NCBI GenBank assembly: GCA_031274995.1
Contig: JAISPJ010000091.1
Coordinates: forward strand, 1 to 64,000
Direction of reading: 5' to 3'
DNA length: 64,000 bases
Origin: Azoarcus sp.
Lineage (GTDB): Bacteria; Pseudomonadota; Gammaproteobacteria; Burkholderiales; Rhodocyclaceae
The position numbers and the translations under genes were made by a program. The notes under the pieces are model-generated. The model searched no databases. It worked only from the letters and a program-made list of their open reading frames with translations, and had not been told where the DNA came from. This document shows, piece by piece, positions 1-10,274 of the stretch (position 1 is the first letter of the stretch; each line of letters starts with the position of its first letter).

Positions 1-130
1 ACCTCATAGCCACCAAGGTACCCAACGGCATGGCGGAGCCCAAAGGATTGAGCCATTCTCCAAGCCCCCAGCGCAGCCACGCGCCGCAGGCCGCCCCCAG
101 TCCGATTGCCACAGACGCCGCCGTCTTCAT
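1..130 (-). CDS. crcB: Fluoride ion channel CrcB/FluC, N-terminal fragment (cut by window edge)
   Basis: Only the first 43 codons are in the window. The reading (MKTAASVAIGLGAACGAWLR, then WGLGEWLNPLG and MPLGTL) matches the start of CrcB/FluC, a small dimeric inner-membrane channel that exports fluoride: a glycine-rich first helix, the R-W pair, and PLGTL before helix 2. The ATG at 130-128 overlaps the TGA of the neighbouring MscS gene (ATGA), so the two are probably co-transcribed, with the MscS gene upstream. After GTL the family usually has an xNLxG segment with a near-invariant Asn. Here the readable residues are VAMR, which may mean a substitution or an indel at the edge. Confidence 0.72.
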   Translation of the reverse strand, partial: MKTAASVAIGLGAACGAWLRWGLGEWLNPLGSAMPLGTLVAMR

Positions 131-1227
131 GCGCCCTCTGGCGGAAGGGCACGGGTGAGATTGACGCGCGTCGGAAACGCGATCTCCGCGCCGTGGCGGG
201 CAATGATATCGGCAATCTTCAACAAAATGTCCTGCTTGATCATCTGGAATTCAACGCCCCCCGTCACATGACTGAGCGCACGTATCACGATGTCAAGCGA
301 AAAATCGTTGAACTTGTCGAAATTCACGACCACAGGCTGTTTATCGTCGATGCCTGAATGTGCGCGAATCATGGAGTCAATGTCATCGACAATGGCCGAA
401 ACTTTGCCGATGTCATCGTAACGCAGACCGATAGTCTCATTGACACGGCGGTGGCTCATCCTTGATGGGTTTTCAACCGTAATGGTCGTAAACACCGCGT
501 TGGGCACATACAGGGGGCGCCTGTCGAAGGTGCGGATACGGGTCAGGCGCCAACCGATGTCTTCAACCGTGCCTTCAATCTGCTTGTCCGGCGAACGCAC
601 CCACTCGCCAACGGCAAACGGGCGGTCGAAATAGATCATCAGGCTACCGAAGAAATTGGCCAGCAAATCCTTGGCGGCAAAGCCAATGGCGATCCCGCCG
701 ATGCCGCCGAAGGCCAACACCCCTTTGACCGAGAACCCCAAGCTTTGCAGGGCGACCAGAATTGTCGCAATCCATACCGCGATCCGTAAAAGCTGGGCGA
801 TGGCATCGGTTGTCGTCCGGTCAACGCTCGCGCCGGAGGCGGTTCGCCGCAGGATGATTGCCTCTTTCGCGTTGCCGATGAATCCCGTCAGAAACCAGCC
901 CAGGCAAACGATCACCCCGATGACACGCACGGGATGAACGACCGCGAGAATGGCGGCATTCGTATTCGAGTGCGCCAACTGGCCAACGAACGAGATGCCG
1001 ACCACCCAAGCCAACACGGACAACGGACGCCGGGCGGACGCTATCAGAGCCAGTTCCCAGAATGAGGTACTCGCCTTACTTGCCGCCCTGCCGAACCGGG
1101 CCAGTACGCGGCGCAACACGAAGTTGAAAACCACGATGGCAAACACGACCAGCAGCGCATGCAGGGAAAACAGCGTCATGGCATCCCCGCCGGCGAGGTT
1201 ATCAAGCCAAGCTTCAAACCACTTCAT
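127..1227 (-). CDS. MscS-family small-conductance mechanosensitive ion channel
   Basis: A 366-residue membrane protein. Hydrophobic segments lie at about residues 17-40, 68-88, 99-118 and 150-168. The pore-lining helix follows, with the Gly/Ala-rich pattern of MscS TM3 (FGGIGGIAIGFAAKDLLANF), then the beta domain (YFDRPFAVGEWV, GTVEDIGWRLTRIRTFDRR, YVPNAVF) and the alpha/beta C-terminal domain. Such channels open on membrane tension and release solutes during hypo-osmotic shock. The length and extra N-terminal helices resemble YnaI/YbdG-type members more than E. coli MscS (286 aa). A GGAGG Shine-Dalgarno sits about 8 nt before the ATG at 1227. It overlaps crcB downstream by 4 nt. Confidence 0.9.
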   Translation of the reverse strand: MKWFEAWLDNLAGGDAMTLFSLHALLVVFAIVVFNFVLRRVLARFGRAASKASTSFWELALIASARRPLSVLAWVVGISFVGQLAHSNTNAAILAVVHPVRVIGVIVCLGWFLTGFIGNAKEAIILRRTASGASVDRTTTDAIAQLLRIAVWIATILVALQSLGFSVKGVLAFGGIGGIAIGFAAKDLLANFFGSLMIYFDRPFAVGEWVRSPDKQIEGTVEDIGWRLTRIRTFDRRPLYVPNAVFTTITVENPSRMSHRRVNETIGLRYDDIGKVSAIVDDIDSMIRAHSGIDDKQPVVVNFDKFNDFSLDIVIRALSHVTGGVEFQMIKQDILLKIADIIARHGAEIAFPTRVNLTRALPPEGA

Positions 1228-1428
1228 GATTCACGCCTCCGGCCAAGCGATGAGAATAAAAGTTAAGGTTCTAATTTTAGGCCGTTTCATGTGGATTGGC
1301 ATGAACACTTACTTCTTCCATATGGGGATTTCCTTCCGGGGTGCGACATTGTGCGCGGAATGCGTGACAGGTACGCGGATAGACTCCTCCGGGACGTCTT
1401 TTCTTAAACATACAAAGGCTTATACACC

Positions 1429-2289
1429 ATGAGCAAAGCCGAAAACAAAGCCCTGCACGGCGTCACCATCCCGGCCTGCCCCGCTACTCTCACCCAATTG
1501 ATGGACGAACTGAATAGTTCGCACACCAACAGCAAAAAGATCGCCGGGCTCGTCAGCCAGGATGCGGGAATCTCCGCCATCGTCATTCGCATGGCCAATT
1601 CCCCGCTCGTCGGCGATGGCCGTCGCGTCGACTCCATCGCGGGCGCGATCAAGACACTTGGCTTCGGTTCCCTTATCAATCTGGTGCGGGAAACCCTTCT
1701 GCAAAACTCCATCAACGCCGACAACGCCTCGCTCGACCGTTTCTGGGACAATTCGCGCTATACCGCCATAGCCGGAAAGCGGCTGGCTTCCGCCATTGGC
1801 CGGGTTAATCCAGATACCGCCTATACCTTCGGGCTGTTTCACGACTGCGGTATTCCTCTGCTCACGAAACGTTACCCGGAATACAAAAGCATCCTGCGTG
1901 AAGCAAACGAGAACACCAACCGGATATTCACCGATATTGAAGAAGAAGCCCTCGGAACCAGCCATGCCATCATCGGCTATTTCCTCGCGCGCGCCTGGGG
2001 TTTGGCAGACCCTATCACCCTGGGCATTCTCCTTCATCACGACTATGCCCAACTCGAAGACCCACGAAACATCAACAGTGAGACACACTATTTGATCGCC
2101 ATCAACGTAATGGCCGAGTACGTCGCCAGCACTCACCTGCGCACGGTGCAGGACGCGGAATGGGCGCGGGCACGCGAAGCCGTCTCCGTTTGCTTGGGCT
2201 ACGTTGCCTCGGACCTGGATGACATCACCGACGAGCTGATTTACCAGTTCGACGAAACATTGGCCCAGCATCAGGAACACAGCGACTGA
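1429..2289 (+). CDS. HDOD-domain signalling protein
   Basis: A 286-residue soluble protein filled by an HDOD domain. Visible features are the N-terminal helical part (PACPATLTQLMDELN), the SQDAGISAIVIRMANSPL segment, the SIAGAIKTLGFGSLINLVR stretch and the degenerate HD region (FGLFHDCGIPLL, TSHAIIGYFLARAWGL, ILLHHDY). HDOD proteins usually lack phosphohydrolase activity and act as helical scaffolds in signalling or gene regulation. It stands alone between the divergent MscS gene and ndk, with about 200 bp free on each side. No strong Shine-Dalgarno precedes the ATG at 1429. The specific partner cannot be inferred. Confidence 0.88.
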   Translation: MSKAENKALHGVTIPACPATLTQLMDELNSSHTNSKKIAGLVSQDAGISAIVIRMANSPLVGDGRRVDSIAGAIKTLGFGSLINLVRETLLQNSINADNASLDRFWDNSRYTAIAGKRLASAIGRVNPDTAYTFGLFHDCGIPLLTKRYPEYKSILREANENTNRIFTDIEEEALGTSHAIIGYFLARAWGLADPITLGILLHHDYAQLEDPRNINSETHYLIAINVMAEYVASTHLRTVQDAEWARAREAVSVCLGYVASDLDDITDELIYQFDETLAQHQEHSD

Positions 2290-2443
2290 GCCCAAAGCCG
2301 ACAGGGGCAACGAAGGCCCGCCCGAACCAGCCACCGTTTGACGTGGTCGCATCCCGGTACGGGTAACCCGTGAATACTTTTACATTGTTTTTGATTCACT
2401 TGGGTTTGCGTGGCCCTGTTCCGGTTCCTGTTTCGGGGAACCT

Positions 2444-2451
2444 GCTAGAAT
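2444..2451 (+). promoter_or_regulatory. Candidate extended -10 promoter for the ndk run
   Basis: The sequence TGCTAGAAT fits an extended -10 (TGn then TAGAAT at 2446-2451). It would start transcription near 2458, about 38 nt before the ndk ATG, which has a GGAGAGG Shine-Dalgarno. No good -35 hexamer is visible 16-18 nt upstream, as is common for extended -10 promoters. It is the only promoter-like element noticed ahead of the long gene run that begins with ndk. Confidence 0.4.
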
Positions 2452-2496
2452 GCGCTCCTTTTCGCCTTTTGCCATAAACATGACCGGAGAGGTTTC

Positions 2497-2922
2497 ATGA
2501 CTATCGAACGCACGCTTTCCATCATCAAACCCGATGCCGTCGCAAAGAACGTTATTGGCAAAATCTACCAACGTTTTGAAGATGCCGGCCTCAAGGTCGT
2601 CGCGGCCCGCATGGTGTATCTGTCCGAACGGGAAGCGGGCGAGTTTTATGCCGTGCACCGCGAGCGCCCGTTCTTCAAGGATTTGGTCAAATTCATGACC
2701 TCCGGCCCGGTCATGGCGCAGGTGCTCGAAGGCAAAAACGCAATTGCCAAGAATCGTGAACTGATGGGCGCAACCGACCCGAAGAAAGCCGAGCCAGGAA
2801 CCATCCGCGCCGATTTTGCCGAATCCATCGACGCCAACGCCGTACACGGTTCCGATGCCCCGGAAACGGCAGCGGCGGAAGTGGCATTCTTCTTTCCCGG
2901 CATCGCTATTCATACCCGTTGA
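2497..2922 (+). CDS. ndk: Nucleoside diphosphate kinase
   Basis: A 141-residue protein of standard Ndk length. It balances NTP and dNTP pools by moving the gamma-phosphate through a phospho-histidine. Visible motifs are [12 protein letters not shown] at the N-terminus, [16 protein letters not shown], the [14 protein letters not shown] helix, GTIRADFA and the catalytic-His motif [20 protein letters not shown]. It heads the conserved run ndk-rlmN-pilF-rodZ-ispG. The next gene starts 22 nt after the stop. Confidence 0.97.
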   Translation: MTIERTLSIIKPDAVAKNVIGKIYQRFEDAGLKVVAARMVYLSEREAGEFYAVHRERPFFKDLVKFMTSGPVMAQVLEGKNAIAKNRELMGATDPKKAEPGTIRADFAESIDANAVHGSDAPETAAAEVAFFFPGIAIHTR

Positions 2923-2944
2923 ATGCCTGTTCCCGTTGCCCGCC

Positions 2945-4063
2945 GTGCTTAACTTGCTCGATTACGATCTCGATGCGCTTTCCGCCTGGTTCTCCGAGTT
3001 GGGAGAGAAGCCTTTTCGCGCCCGTCAGGCGATGCGCTGGATGCACCGCGAGGGTTGTGATGATTTCGATGCGATGACCGATGTCGCCAAGGCGTTGCGG
3101 GCAAAGCTCAAGGAACAGGCCGAGATTCGTGCGCCCGCACTGTTACAGGATTCTTTGTCCAGCGACGGTACGCGCAAATGGCTGTTCGATGTCGGGGATA
3201 CCAACGCCGTGGAAACGGTTTTCATCCCCGAAGCGGGGCGCGGAACCCTGTGTGTGTCGTCGCAGGCGGGCTGTGCGCTCGATTGTGCTTTCTGCGCGAC
3301 CGGCAAACAGGGATTCAACCGGAATCTTACCGTCGGCGAAATCATCGGCCAGCTTTGGCTGGCGAACAAATTGCTCGGCGCAGCGGTTGCCGACGGCGGC
3401 GTGGAAGACAGAGACAATGGCCGCATCATCAGCAATGTCGTGTTGATGGGCATGGGCGAACCTCTGTCCAATTTCGACAACGTTGTCGCCGCCCTGCGGG
3501 TGATGCTCGACGACCACGCCTATGGGCTTTCAAAGCGGCGGGTGACGGTGTCGACCTCGGGCATCGTGCCCGCAATCGATCGCCTGCGCGAAGAATGCCC
3601 GGTAGCGCTGGCGGTGTCGCTGCATGCGCCGGACGATGCTTTGCGGGATCATTTGATGCCGATCAACCGCAAGTATCCGTTGCGCGATTTGATGGCGGCC
3701 TGCCGACGGTATCTCGAACGTGCGCCACGTGACTTCGTGACGTTCGAATACGTGATGATCGACGGCGTCAACGACACTGACGCCCACGCGCGCGCGCTGA
3801 TCGCACTGACACGCGACGTGCCGTGCAAATTCAATTTGATTCCGTTCAACCCCTTCCCGCATTCCGGGTTTGTGCGTTCGCCCGTCGGGCGCGTCCGTCA
3901 CTTTGCGGGGCTTCTGCTCAATTCTGGTATTATCGCTACGACACGAAAAACACGCGGTGATGATGTAGCCGCAGCCTGCGGCCAACTTGCCGGACAGGTG
4001 CGGGACAAAACCCGGCGTACCGGCGTGTGTTCGTTACGAACGATGGAGGAGGTCTTCTCATGA
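2945..4063 (+). CDS. rlmN: Dual-specificity 23S rRNA (A2503) / tRNA (A37) methyltransferase RlmN
   Basis: A radical-SAM enzyme that makes 2-methyladenosine in 23S rRNA and some tRNAs. The CxxxCxxC cluster motif [18 protein letters not shown] lies at about residues 110-127. Further motifs are [39 protein letters not shown] and, near the end, [20 protein letters not shown], which carries the methylated cysteine. The open frame runs further upstream into ndk. I chose GTG at 2945 because family members begin about here ([12 protein letters not shown], then GEKPFRARQ) and the upstream residues look non-homologous. The predicted length, 372 aa, fits the family. It overlaps pilF by 4 nt (ATGA). Confidence 0.95.
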   Translation: MLNLLDYDLDALSAWFSELGEKPFRARQAMRWMHREGCDDFDAMTDVAKALRAKLKEQAEIRAPALLQDSLSSDGTRKWLFDVGDTNAVETVFIPEAGRGTLCVSSQAGCALDCAFCATGKQGFNRNLTVGEIIGQLWLANKLLGAAVADGGVEDRDNGRIISNVVLMGMGEPLSNFDNVVAALRVMLDDHAYGLSKRRVTVSTSGIVPAIDRLREECPVALAVSLHAPDDALRDHLMPINRKYPLRDLMAACRRYLERAPRDFVTFEYVMIDGVNDTDAHARALIALTRDVPCKFNLIPFNPFPHSGFVRSPVGRVRHFAGLLLNSGIIATTRKTRGDDVAAACGQLAGQVRDKTRRTGVCSLRTMEEVFS

Positions 4064-4887
4064 CACATCCAACGTTACCATTATGCTGGGTTGTTTCTGT
4101 TTTCTTCTTGGGCGCTTGTGCGACAACGGCGGATCATGCCGGTTCTTCGTTCGATGCCGCGCCCGGTTACAGCGGCGCTTACCCCCGCCCCTTGTCCGAC
4201 TCGCAGCCCGCGAACGAGGAAGAAGCAAGAGCGCGTGTCCACACCGAACTCGGCCAGGAATATTTCAGCATTGGCCGGATGGATGTTGCCCTGGATGCGG
4301 CCAGGACCGCACTGAAAATAAAGTCCGGCTATCCTCCGGCCTATCACCTGATGGGTCTGATCTACATGGAACTCCGGCAAAACGACCAAGCTGACGGCGC
4401 TTTCCGCCGTGCCCTCAGCGACGCGCCAGGGGACCCGGAATTCAACAACAGTTATGGTTGGTTCCTGTGCACCCAGAAGCGCGTTTCCGAAGCGATGTCG
4501 CGGTTTGCGACCTCGGCGGCCAATCCGTACTATCTCCATAAAACGCGCCCCTTCACCAATGCCGGCCTGTGCCTGCTGGAAAATAACGAGGTTGAACGAG
4601 CCGGGGTTCAGTTTTCAAAAGCACTGGAAGCCGACTCTTCCAACAGTGAGGCATTGTACCGGTTGGCAGAAGTCGGTTATCGTCGCGGGAACTATCGGAA
4701 TGCCCATGATCTTCTCATCCAGTACCATCGGCATTTCGATCCGAACGCGCGTTCGGTGTGGCTTGGTTTGCGCGCTGCGCGGCGGCTTGGTGAACGCCAT
4801 GCCGAAGCGAGCTATACAGAGCAGTTGCGTAGCCGCTTTCCCGGTTCCAGTGAAAGCGTCTTGATGATGCAAGGAAGATACGAGTGA
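4060..4887 (+). CDS. pilF: Type IV pilus assembly lipoprotein PilF/PilW (TPR pilotin)
   Basis: A 275-residue TPR lipoprotein. The lipobox signal peptide is [20 protein letters not shown] with Cys20 as the lipidated residue. TPR repeats follow ([59 protein letters not shown]). In the family this outer-membrane pilotin helps assemble the PilQ secretin. In frame the ORF extends 33 nt upstream, but the ATG at 4060 gives a clean lipoprotein signal and an ATGA overlap with rlmN. It sits in the conserved rlmN-pilF-rodZ-ispG cluster and ends in a GTGA overlap with rodZ. Confidence 0.93.
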   Translation: MTHPTLPLCWVVSVFFLGACATTADHAGSSFDAAPGYSGAYPRPLSDSQPANEEEARARVHTELGQEYFSIGRMDVALDAARTALKIKSGYPPAYHLMGLIYMELRQNDQADGAFRRALSDAPGDPEFNNSYGWFLCTQKRVSEAMSRFATSAANPYYLHKTRPFTNAGLCLLENNEVERAGVQFSKALEADSSNSEALYRLAEVGYRRGNYRNAHDLLIQYHRHFDPNARSVWLGLRAARRLGERHAEASYTEQLRSRFPGSSESVLMMQGRYE

Positions 4888-5897
4888 ATACCATGCAATC
4901 TCAATCTGATTCTGCCATGGAAAACAGCCTCGGATTCGAAGCCACCCCTGAACCGGCACTGTCCGCGTCCGAGTTGGCGCCGCTCGAACCTGATGCGGGG
5001 GCGGGGGTGCCTGCGTCCGAACCGGAGCCGCCTGCGCCGGTTCCCTGGGAAATCCTCAAAAATGCACGCGAGGCGCGCGGGGAGTCCCTGAACGACATCG
5101 CCCGCACTCTCAAAATTTCGGCGCAGCAACTCGAAGCCCTTGAAAACGGAAGATTCGATGCTTTGCCAGGGCCGACTTTCGCACGCGGGTTTCTGCGAAA
5201 TTACGCGCGTTACCTGGACATCTCCCCAGAACCGCTGCTCGAAGGCATCAGCGCCCGGATTCCTACTGCCGCCGACCTGGCTTCGATGATAAAACTCGAT
5301 GGCAACGTACAGCCAGCAGCCAGCCCGCGCCCGCAAAGCAGCGTATTGCCGGTGTTGCTGATCGTGCTGGCGGTGCTGGTGCTGGCGGGGCTGATTGGAG
5401 CCGGCATCCAAATGCGTTGGTTCGAGTTTCGGTTCGAGTGGCCCACAGTGCCTTCGATGCGTGAAAAGGCCGTTCGGACTGAACCACAAGAAAAGGTTGT
5501 CCGGCTTGAGCCACAAATCAAGACCATCAGGCTCGAACAGCCCGTGCCCGTCAACATCGCGCCAGAGTCGGCGAGAGACCCCCTTGAGCAAATGGCCGCG
5601 TCCGCCGAAGTAACGGCTTCCGTTTCTCCGTCCACAGCCATGCCGGAGGTACCCAGTGTGGCAACGCTGCGGTTATCGTTCAATGCCAGCGCCTTGGCGC
5701 AGGTACGCGACAGCAGCGGAAAGCTCATTTTCACCCGTACCGGTGCCAAGGGCAGTTCCAACAGCATCAAGGGCAAACCACCTTTCTCGGTCATGGTCAA
5801 GCAGGCGGGCAATGTGAGACTGGAATTCAATGGCCAGACAGTTGATCTGAGAGGACATACCAACAGGGATGGGATCGCCCGTCTGACCCTGCAATGA
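4884..5897 (+). CDS. rodZ: RodZ-like cytoskeletal protein (HTH-TM-DUF4115)
   Basis: A 337-residue protein with the RodZ layout. An acidic, Pro-rich N-terminus is followed by a helix-turn-helix at about 50-115 ([38 protein letters not shown]). A single transmembrane helix lies at about 150-172. Next comes a linker with a 9-residue repeat, then a C-terminal DUF4115 beta domain ([51 protein letters not shown]). RodZ anchors MreB filaments to the membrane. The GTG at 4884 overlaps the pilF stop; an ATG at 4893 is the alternative start. It overlaps ispG by ATGA. Confidence 0.92.
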   Translation: MNTMQSQSDSAMENSLGFEATPEPALSASELAPLEPDAGAGVPASEPEPPAPVPWEILKNAREARGESLNDIARTLKISAQQLEALENGRFDALPGPTFARGFLRNYARYLDISPEPLLEGISARIPTAADLASMIKLDGNVQPAASPRPQSSVLPVLLIVLAVLVLAGLIGAGIQMRWFEFRFEWPTVPSMREKAVRTEPQEKVVRLEPQIKTIRLEQPVPVNIAPESARDPLEQMAASAEVTASVSPSTAMPEVPSVATLRLSFNASALAQVRDSSGKLIFTRTGAKGSSNSIKGKPPFSVMVKQAGNVRLEFNGQTVDLRGHTNRDGIARLTLQ

Positions 5898-7144
5898 CGA
5901 TGTTTTCCCCCGCCAACGCGGCCTTGCGCACGCGCCGTCGTACTCGTTTCGTGCGTGTTGGCCGTGTGGTGATTGGTTCGGACGCGCCTATCGTGGTGCA
6001 GTCGATGACCAATACCGACACTGCCGACCTCGACGCGACCGTGGCGCAGGTAGCAGAACTGGCGCGGGCGGGTTCCGAACTGGTTCGGGTCACGGTCAAC
6101 AACGAAGCGTCGGCCAGGGCAGTGCCGCATATCCGGGAGCGTCTCACCGCGCAGGGCATCGATGTCCCGCTGATAGGAGATTTCCATTACAACGGACATA
6201 CCCTGCTTGCCAATGTCCCGGAATGTGCTGAGGCACTGGGCAAATTTCGCATCAATCCGGGCAACGTCGGCGCGGGTGCGCGGCGCGACAGTCAGTTTGC
6301 CAAACTCATCGAACTGGCCTGCCAGTACGGCAAGCCGGTGCGCATCGGGGTAAATTGGGGCAGCCTCGACCAAGCGGTATTGGCCAAGGTTATGGACGAG
6401 AATGCCGCACGCGCCACGCCGTTGCCCACCGAGGCGGTGATGCGCGAGGCGCTGGTGATTTCGGCGCTGGAATCGGCGGATAGAGCCGAGAGATTGGGAC
6501 TGGCAGGGGAGCGCATCATTCTCTCGGCCAAAGTATCGAATGTGCAGGATTTGGTCGCGGTCTATCGCGAGCTTGCCCGGCGTTGCGAATATCCGCTGCA
6601 CTTGGGACTGACCGAGGCAGGCATAGGCAGCAAGGGCATCGTGGCTTCCACTGCGGCGCTGGCGGTGCTGCTCCAGGAAGGCATTGGCGACACCATCCGT
6701 ATTTCCCTGACCCCTGAACCGGGCGGCAATCGCGCGCAGGAAGTCATAGTGGCGCAGGAAATTCTGCAAACGATGGGGTTACGCGCGTTCATGCCGATGG
6801 TGGTAGCCTGCCCCGGCTGCGGGCGCACTACCGGCACGTTTTTCCAGGAACTGGCGGCCCACGTCCAGCGCCATGTGCGCGACAAGATGCCGCAATGGCG
6901 CGCCGAGTATGACGGCGTGGAGAACATGACCCTGGCGGTGATGGGCTGCGTAGTTAACGGCCCTGGAGAAAGCCGGCACGCCGATGTCGGTATATCATTA
7001 CCAGGTTTGGGCGAAGCGCCCGCCGCGCCGGTGTTTGTAAACGGGCAAAAAACGGTTACTCTGCGCGGCGGCGACATCGCCGTCGAATTCACCTCCCTTG
7101 TTGACCATTACGTGTCGAGCCATTACGCCCGTAGGTCCGCTTGA
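5894..7144 (+). CDS. ispG: 4-hydroxy-3-methylbut-2-enyl diphosphate synthase (flavodoxin/ferredoxin), IspG/GcpE
   Basis: The 416-residue enzyme carries out the penultimate step of the MEP isoprenoid pathway (MEcPP to HMBPP) using a [4Fe-4S] cluster. Seen are [20 protein letters not shown] at the N-terminal barrel, the GDFHYNGH motif, LGLTEAGIG, and cluster ligands in [18 protein letters not shown] and [11 protein letters not shown], followed by ADVGISLPG. Length fits the proteobacterial form. Its ATG overlaps the rodZ TGA. Confidence 0.97.
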   Translation: MTMFSPANAALRTRRRTRFVRVGRVVIGSDAPIVVQSMTNTDTADLDATVAQVAELARAGSELVRVTVNNEASARAVPHIRERLTAQGIDVPLIGDFHYNGHTLLANVPECAEALGKFRINPGNVGAGARRDSQFAKLIELACQYGKPVRIGVNWGSLDQAVLAKVMDENAARATPLPTEAVMREALVISALESADRAERLGLAGERIILSAKVSNVQDLVAVYRELARRCEYPLHLGLTEAGIGSKGIVASTAALAVLLQEGIGDTIRISLTPEPGGNRAQEVIVAQEILQTMGLRAFMPMVVACPGCGRTTGTFFQELAAHVQRHVRDKMPQWRAEYDGVENMTLAVMGCVVNGPGESRHADVGISLPGLGEAPAAPVFVNGQKTVTLRGGDIAVEFTSLVDHYVSSHYARRSA

Positions 7145-7165
7145 CCCCATAACAACAGAGCCAAG

Positions 7166-8515
7166 ATGATCCAAACCTTGCAGGCCGTGCGCGGGATGAA
7201 CGACATCCTCCCCGACGAAGCCGAAATCTGGGAAAGCTTCGAAGACATCGTTCGAGATTGGCTGAAGAGTTATGGCTATCGTCCGATCCGTATACCCATC
7301 GTGGAGCCGGAGCCGCTTTTTCATCGCGCGATCGGTGAAATCACCGATATCGTCGAAAAAGAAATGTATGCATTTGAGGATGCATTGAATGGCGAAAGGC
7401 TGGCCCTGCGCCCGGAAGGCACGGCAGGTTGTGTACGCGCGGCGATCCAGCACAGCCTCGTGGCGGCCAACGGGCCGCAGCGGCTCTATTACCATGGGCC
7501 GATGTTTCGTCACGAGCGCCCGCAAAAAGGACGTTACCGGCAGTTTCACCAGATTGGCGCAGAGGCGCTCGGCTTCGCCGGGCCGGACATCGATGCCGAA
7601 CTTATCATCATGGGCGCCCGCCTGTGGGAGCAGTTCGGACTCACCGGCATAAGACTCGAAATCAATTCACTGGGTTCCGCAGAAGAACGCACCAACCATC
7701 GCGCGGCGCTCGTCGCTTACCTTGAATCGAACCGGGACAAGCTCGATGAAGACGCCCAGCGTCGCCTGCATACCAACCCTCTGCGCATTCTCGATTCCAA
7801 GAATCCGGCCATGCAAGAGACTGCCGGGGCCGCGCCAAAACTGATCGACTATCTCGGCGAAGAATCACGGGCGCATTTCGAGACGGTGCAGTCTCTGCTG
7901 CGCGAAGCCGGGATTCCCTTCAGGATCAACCATCGGCTCGTGCGCGGCCTCGATTACTACAACCGTACCGTGTTTGAGTGGGTAAGCGACCGACTCGGCG
8001 CACAAGGCACGGTTTGCGCCGGAGGCCGTTACGATGGGCTGGTAGAACAACTTGGCGGCAAGCCAATGCCGGCAGCGGGTTTCGCCATGGGGATAGAGCG
8101 GCTGCTTGCGCTCTGGCGGGAGAGCGGTGAAGCGGAATGCGCGGTTGAGCGCCCGATCCCCGATGTCTACGTGACGCACTGGGGCGAGCGCACGCAGCAT
8201 TTGGCCTTCCGTGCGGCTGAAGCCCTGCGTGACGTCGGGTTCGACGTGTTGCTGCATTGTGGCGGCGGAAGTTTCAAATCGCAGATGAAAAAGGCCGATG
8301 CCAGCGGCGCATCGCTGGCGCTGGTCATCGGCGAGGATGAGGTTGCCGCGGACGAAATCGGAATCAAACCGCTACGTAACGGCGACGAGCAGCATCGGGT
8401 CTCGTTTCAGGCACTGCCGGAGATGGTAGCAAACGCAATTTACGGAAACGAAACGCATCAGGATCACGACCCTCCGGGAGAGAATGGACTAGGAGCTGAA
8501 AATGGCAGCATATGA
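7166..8515 (+). CDS. hisS: Histidyl-tRNA synthetase
   Basis: A class II aminoacyl-tRNA synthetase. Visible are the N-terminal [13 protein letters not shown], motif 2 ([17 protein letters not shown]), the histidine motif A ([13 protein letters not shown]), the CAGGRYDGL loop and motif 3 ([12 protein letters not shown]), then the anticodon-binding domain. At 449 residues it is about 25 longer than E. coli HisS (424). The extra residues form a polar, low-complexity tail ([20 protein letters not shown]) that covers the Shine-Dalgarno and start of yfgM, a 14-nt overlap. The ispG-hisS-yfgM-bamB-der order is conserved in proteobacteria. Confidence 0.97.
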   Translation: MIQTLQAVRGMNDILPDEAEIWESFEDIVRDWLKSYGYRPIRIPIVEPEPLFHRAIGEITDIVEKEMYAFEDALNGERLALRPEGTAGCVRAAIQHSLVAANGPQRLYYHGPMFRHERPQKGRYRQFHQIGAEALGFAGPDIDAELIIMGARLWEQFGLTGIRLEINSLGSAEERTNHRAALVAYLESNRDKLDEDAQRRLHTNPLRILDSKNPAMQETAGAAPKLIDYLGEESRAHFETVQSLLREAGIPFRINHRLVRGLDYYNRTVFEWVSDRLGAQGTVCAGGRYDGLVEQLGGKPMPAAGFAMGIERLLALWRESGEAECAVERPIPDVYVTHWGERTQHLAFRAAEALRDVGFDVLLHCGGGSFKSQMKKADASGASLALVIGEDEVAADEIGIKPLRNGDEQHRVSFQALPEMVANAIYGNETHQDHDPPGENGLGAENGSI

Positions 8516-9143
8516 CCTCGAAGAACAGGAACAAATCGCCCAGCTCAAGGCATGGTGGGCACAGTACGGCAACTTGGTTATGACAATACTTCTGGCGCTG
8601 GCGCTTGGTTTCGCCGGCTGGCAGATGTGGAACAGGCACCGGAACACCGAGTTTGCCGAAGCAAGCGCGCTGTACTTCGACCTGCAACGGGCTGTGGCAG
8701 ACGACGACGCGGCGCAGGTTCGCAAAATTGCGGGCGAAATTATCAGCAAACATGGCAATACGGTTCAGGCCCAGTTGGGCGCGATGCTGTCGGCTGGCGT
8801 GCAATTCAGGAAAAACGATCTCGATAACGCACGCCCTCAGATCGAATGGGCAGCGGATAAAGGCAAGGACACCGTCCTGCGCGACCTCGCGCGCTTGAGG
8901 CTGGCGGCGGTGCTAATACAACAGGGCGCAATCGATGAGGCGCTTCTCCGCTTGCAGCCCGTGCCGGAAGGTGCCTTGCGCGCACGTTTTGAAGACTTGC
9001 GCGGCGATGCGTTTGCCTCCCAGGGCAGAAACGCCCAGGCGCGTACCGCCTGGAAGGCTGCTTTCGGAGCGCTTGACGATACGGCCCAAAATGCCAGCCT
9101 GCGCAGCGTGATCCGCATCAAACTTGATTCGCTGGAAGGCTGA
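8502..9143 (+). CDS. yfgM: YfgM-like ancillary SecYEG translocon subunit (TPR membrane protein)
   Basis: A 213-residue protein with a short cytosolic N-terminus ([15 protein letters not shown]), one transmembrane helix at about 25-45 ([19 protein letters not shown]) and a periplasmic TPR-like region. In E. coli YfgM associates with SecYEG and PpiD and helps hand over periplasmic clients. Its conserved position between hisS and bamB supports the call. An AGGAG Shine-Dalgarno lies inside the end of hisS. Confidence 0.9.
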   Translation: MAAYDLEEQEQIAQLKAWWAQYGNLVMTILLALALGFAGWQMWNRHRNTEFAEASALYFDLQRAVADDDAAQVRKIAGEIISKHGNTVQAQLGAMLSAGVQFRKNDLDNARPQIEWAADKGKDTVLRDLARLRLAAVLIQQGAIDEALLRLQPVPEGALRARFEDLRGDAFASQGRNAQARTAWKAAFGALDDTAQNASLRSVIRIKLDSLEG

Positions 9144-9146
9144 ACG

Positions 9147-10268
9147 ATGGGATATATGCGACTATTTTTTCCGGCTGCCATCCTGGCATTGCTGTCAGGA
9201 TGCTCTTCCACGTCCGGCCCGGCCGAACTGACCACGTTCGAGCCATCCATCAAATTGCGTGAAATCTGGAACGTTTCGGTTGGCAGCGCAAAAAACTACG
9301 TATTTCAGCCCGTAGTGGTAAACGAGAGCGTTTATGCCGCATCTGCCGGGGGCAATGTCGTACGCATCGACGACGGTGTAAAAAAATGGTCGGTCGATAC
9401 AAAGACAAAACTCTCTGCCGGAGTCGGCGCCAATGGCGACGTGGCCGTAGTGGTCAGTGAAAAAGGCGAGGCAATTGCCCTCGATGCCAAAACCGGCAGC
9501 GAACGCTGGCGCGTGAACGTCGGCGCGGAAGTCCTGGCTCCCCCTGCCGTTGGCGGCGGAGTTGTGGTGCTGCGGGCTTCCGACCACCGCCTGCTCGGTC
9601 TCGAAATCAAGAACGGACAACAACGCTGGCTCTACCAACGCAACATGCCCCCGTTGGCCCTGCGCAGCCACTCCAGTGCGCTCATCGTGGACAATCAGGT
9701 CGCGCTCGTCGGTTTTCCCGGCGGCAAGCTGGTTGCAATAAACCTGGAACACGGAGGCAATCTCTGGGAACTCAGCGTGTCCAAGCCGCGTGGCGCAAAT
9801 GAACTCGAACGGGTATCCGACGTGGCCGGTGTCCCGGTACTTGGCCGCAGCGAAGTCTGCGCGGTGACCTACCAGGGCCGGGCAGCCTGCTTCGACTTCA
9901 CCAATGGCAATACCCTGTGGACGCGCGATTTCTCATCCTACGTCGGCATGGATCGGGATACCCGTTTCGCGGTGCTCGTCGACGAACGCGATTCCGTCCA
10001 GGCGCTCGATGTCTATAGCGGCATCACGGTATGGAGGCAGGACGCAATGCCCCGGCGCAGGCTGACCCGCCCCCGGATTATCGGTGATTACATAGTGCTT
10101 GGTGACGGTGAAGGTTACGTGCACGCGCTCGGGCGCGAAAACGGTGCGTTTGCCGCACGCGACCGCGCTGACAGGAGCGCAATCCTTGCCGATCCGCAAC
10201 CATTGGGGAACGGGTTCGTCGTACAGTCGGTCGGGGGGGATGTCGTAGCGTATGAAATGCGGCACTGA
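9147..10268 (+). CDS. bamB: Outer-membrane assembly lipoprotein BamB
   Basis: A 373-residue PQQ-type beta-propeller lipoprotein. The signal has a lipobox (ALLSGCSSTSGP) with the lipidated Cys at about residue 19. The repeated blade motifs include VVNESVYAASAGGNVVRID, ALDAKTGSERWRVNVG, VVLRASDHRLLGLEIKNGQQ and AVTYQGRAACFDFTNGN. BamB assists BamA in folding outer-membrane proteins; bamA itself is at the far end of this window. The first ATG (9147) is used; a second at 9156 would also leave an intact signal. Confidence 0.96.
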   Translation: MGYMRLFFPAAILALLSGCSSTSGPAELTTFEPSIKLREIWNVSVGSAKNYVFQPVVVNESVYAASAGGNVVRIDDGVKKWSVDTKTKLSAGVGANGDVAVVVSEKGEAIALDAKTGSERWRVNVGAEVLAPPAVGGGVVVLRASDHRLLGLEIKNGQQRWLYQRNMPPLALRSHSSALIVDNQVALVGFPGGKLVAINLEHGGNLWELSVSKPRGANELERVSDVAGVPVLGRSEVCAVTYQGRAACFDFTNGNTLWTRDFSSYVGMDRDTRFAVLVDERDSVQALDVYSGITVWRQDAMPRRRLTRPRIIGDYIVLGDGEGYVHALGRENGAFAARDRADRSAILADPQPLGNGFVVQSVGGDVVAYEMRH

Positions 10269-10274
10269 ATCCCT

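Noticed and set aside
1420..2352. A 310-codon minus-strand frame opposite the HDOD gene
   Set aside because: The HDOD protein has coherent domain motifs; the antisense frame has none.
2359..2371. ACGGGT/ACCCGT inverted repeat after the HDOD gene as a terminator
   Set aside because: The arms leave a one-base loop, so no stable hairpin can form as written; no other support.
5210..6769. A 519-codon minus-strand frame opposite rodZ and ispG
   Set aside because: Shadow of two well-identified plus-strand genes; composition dominated by Arg, His and Gln typical of an antisense frame.
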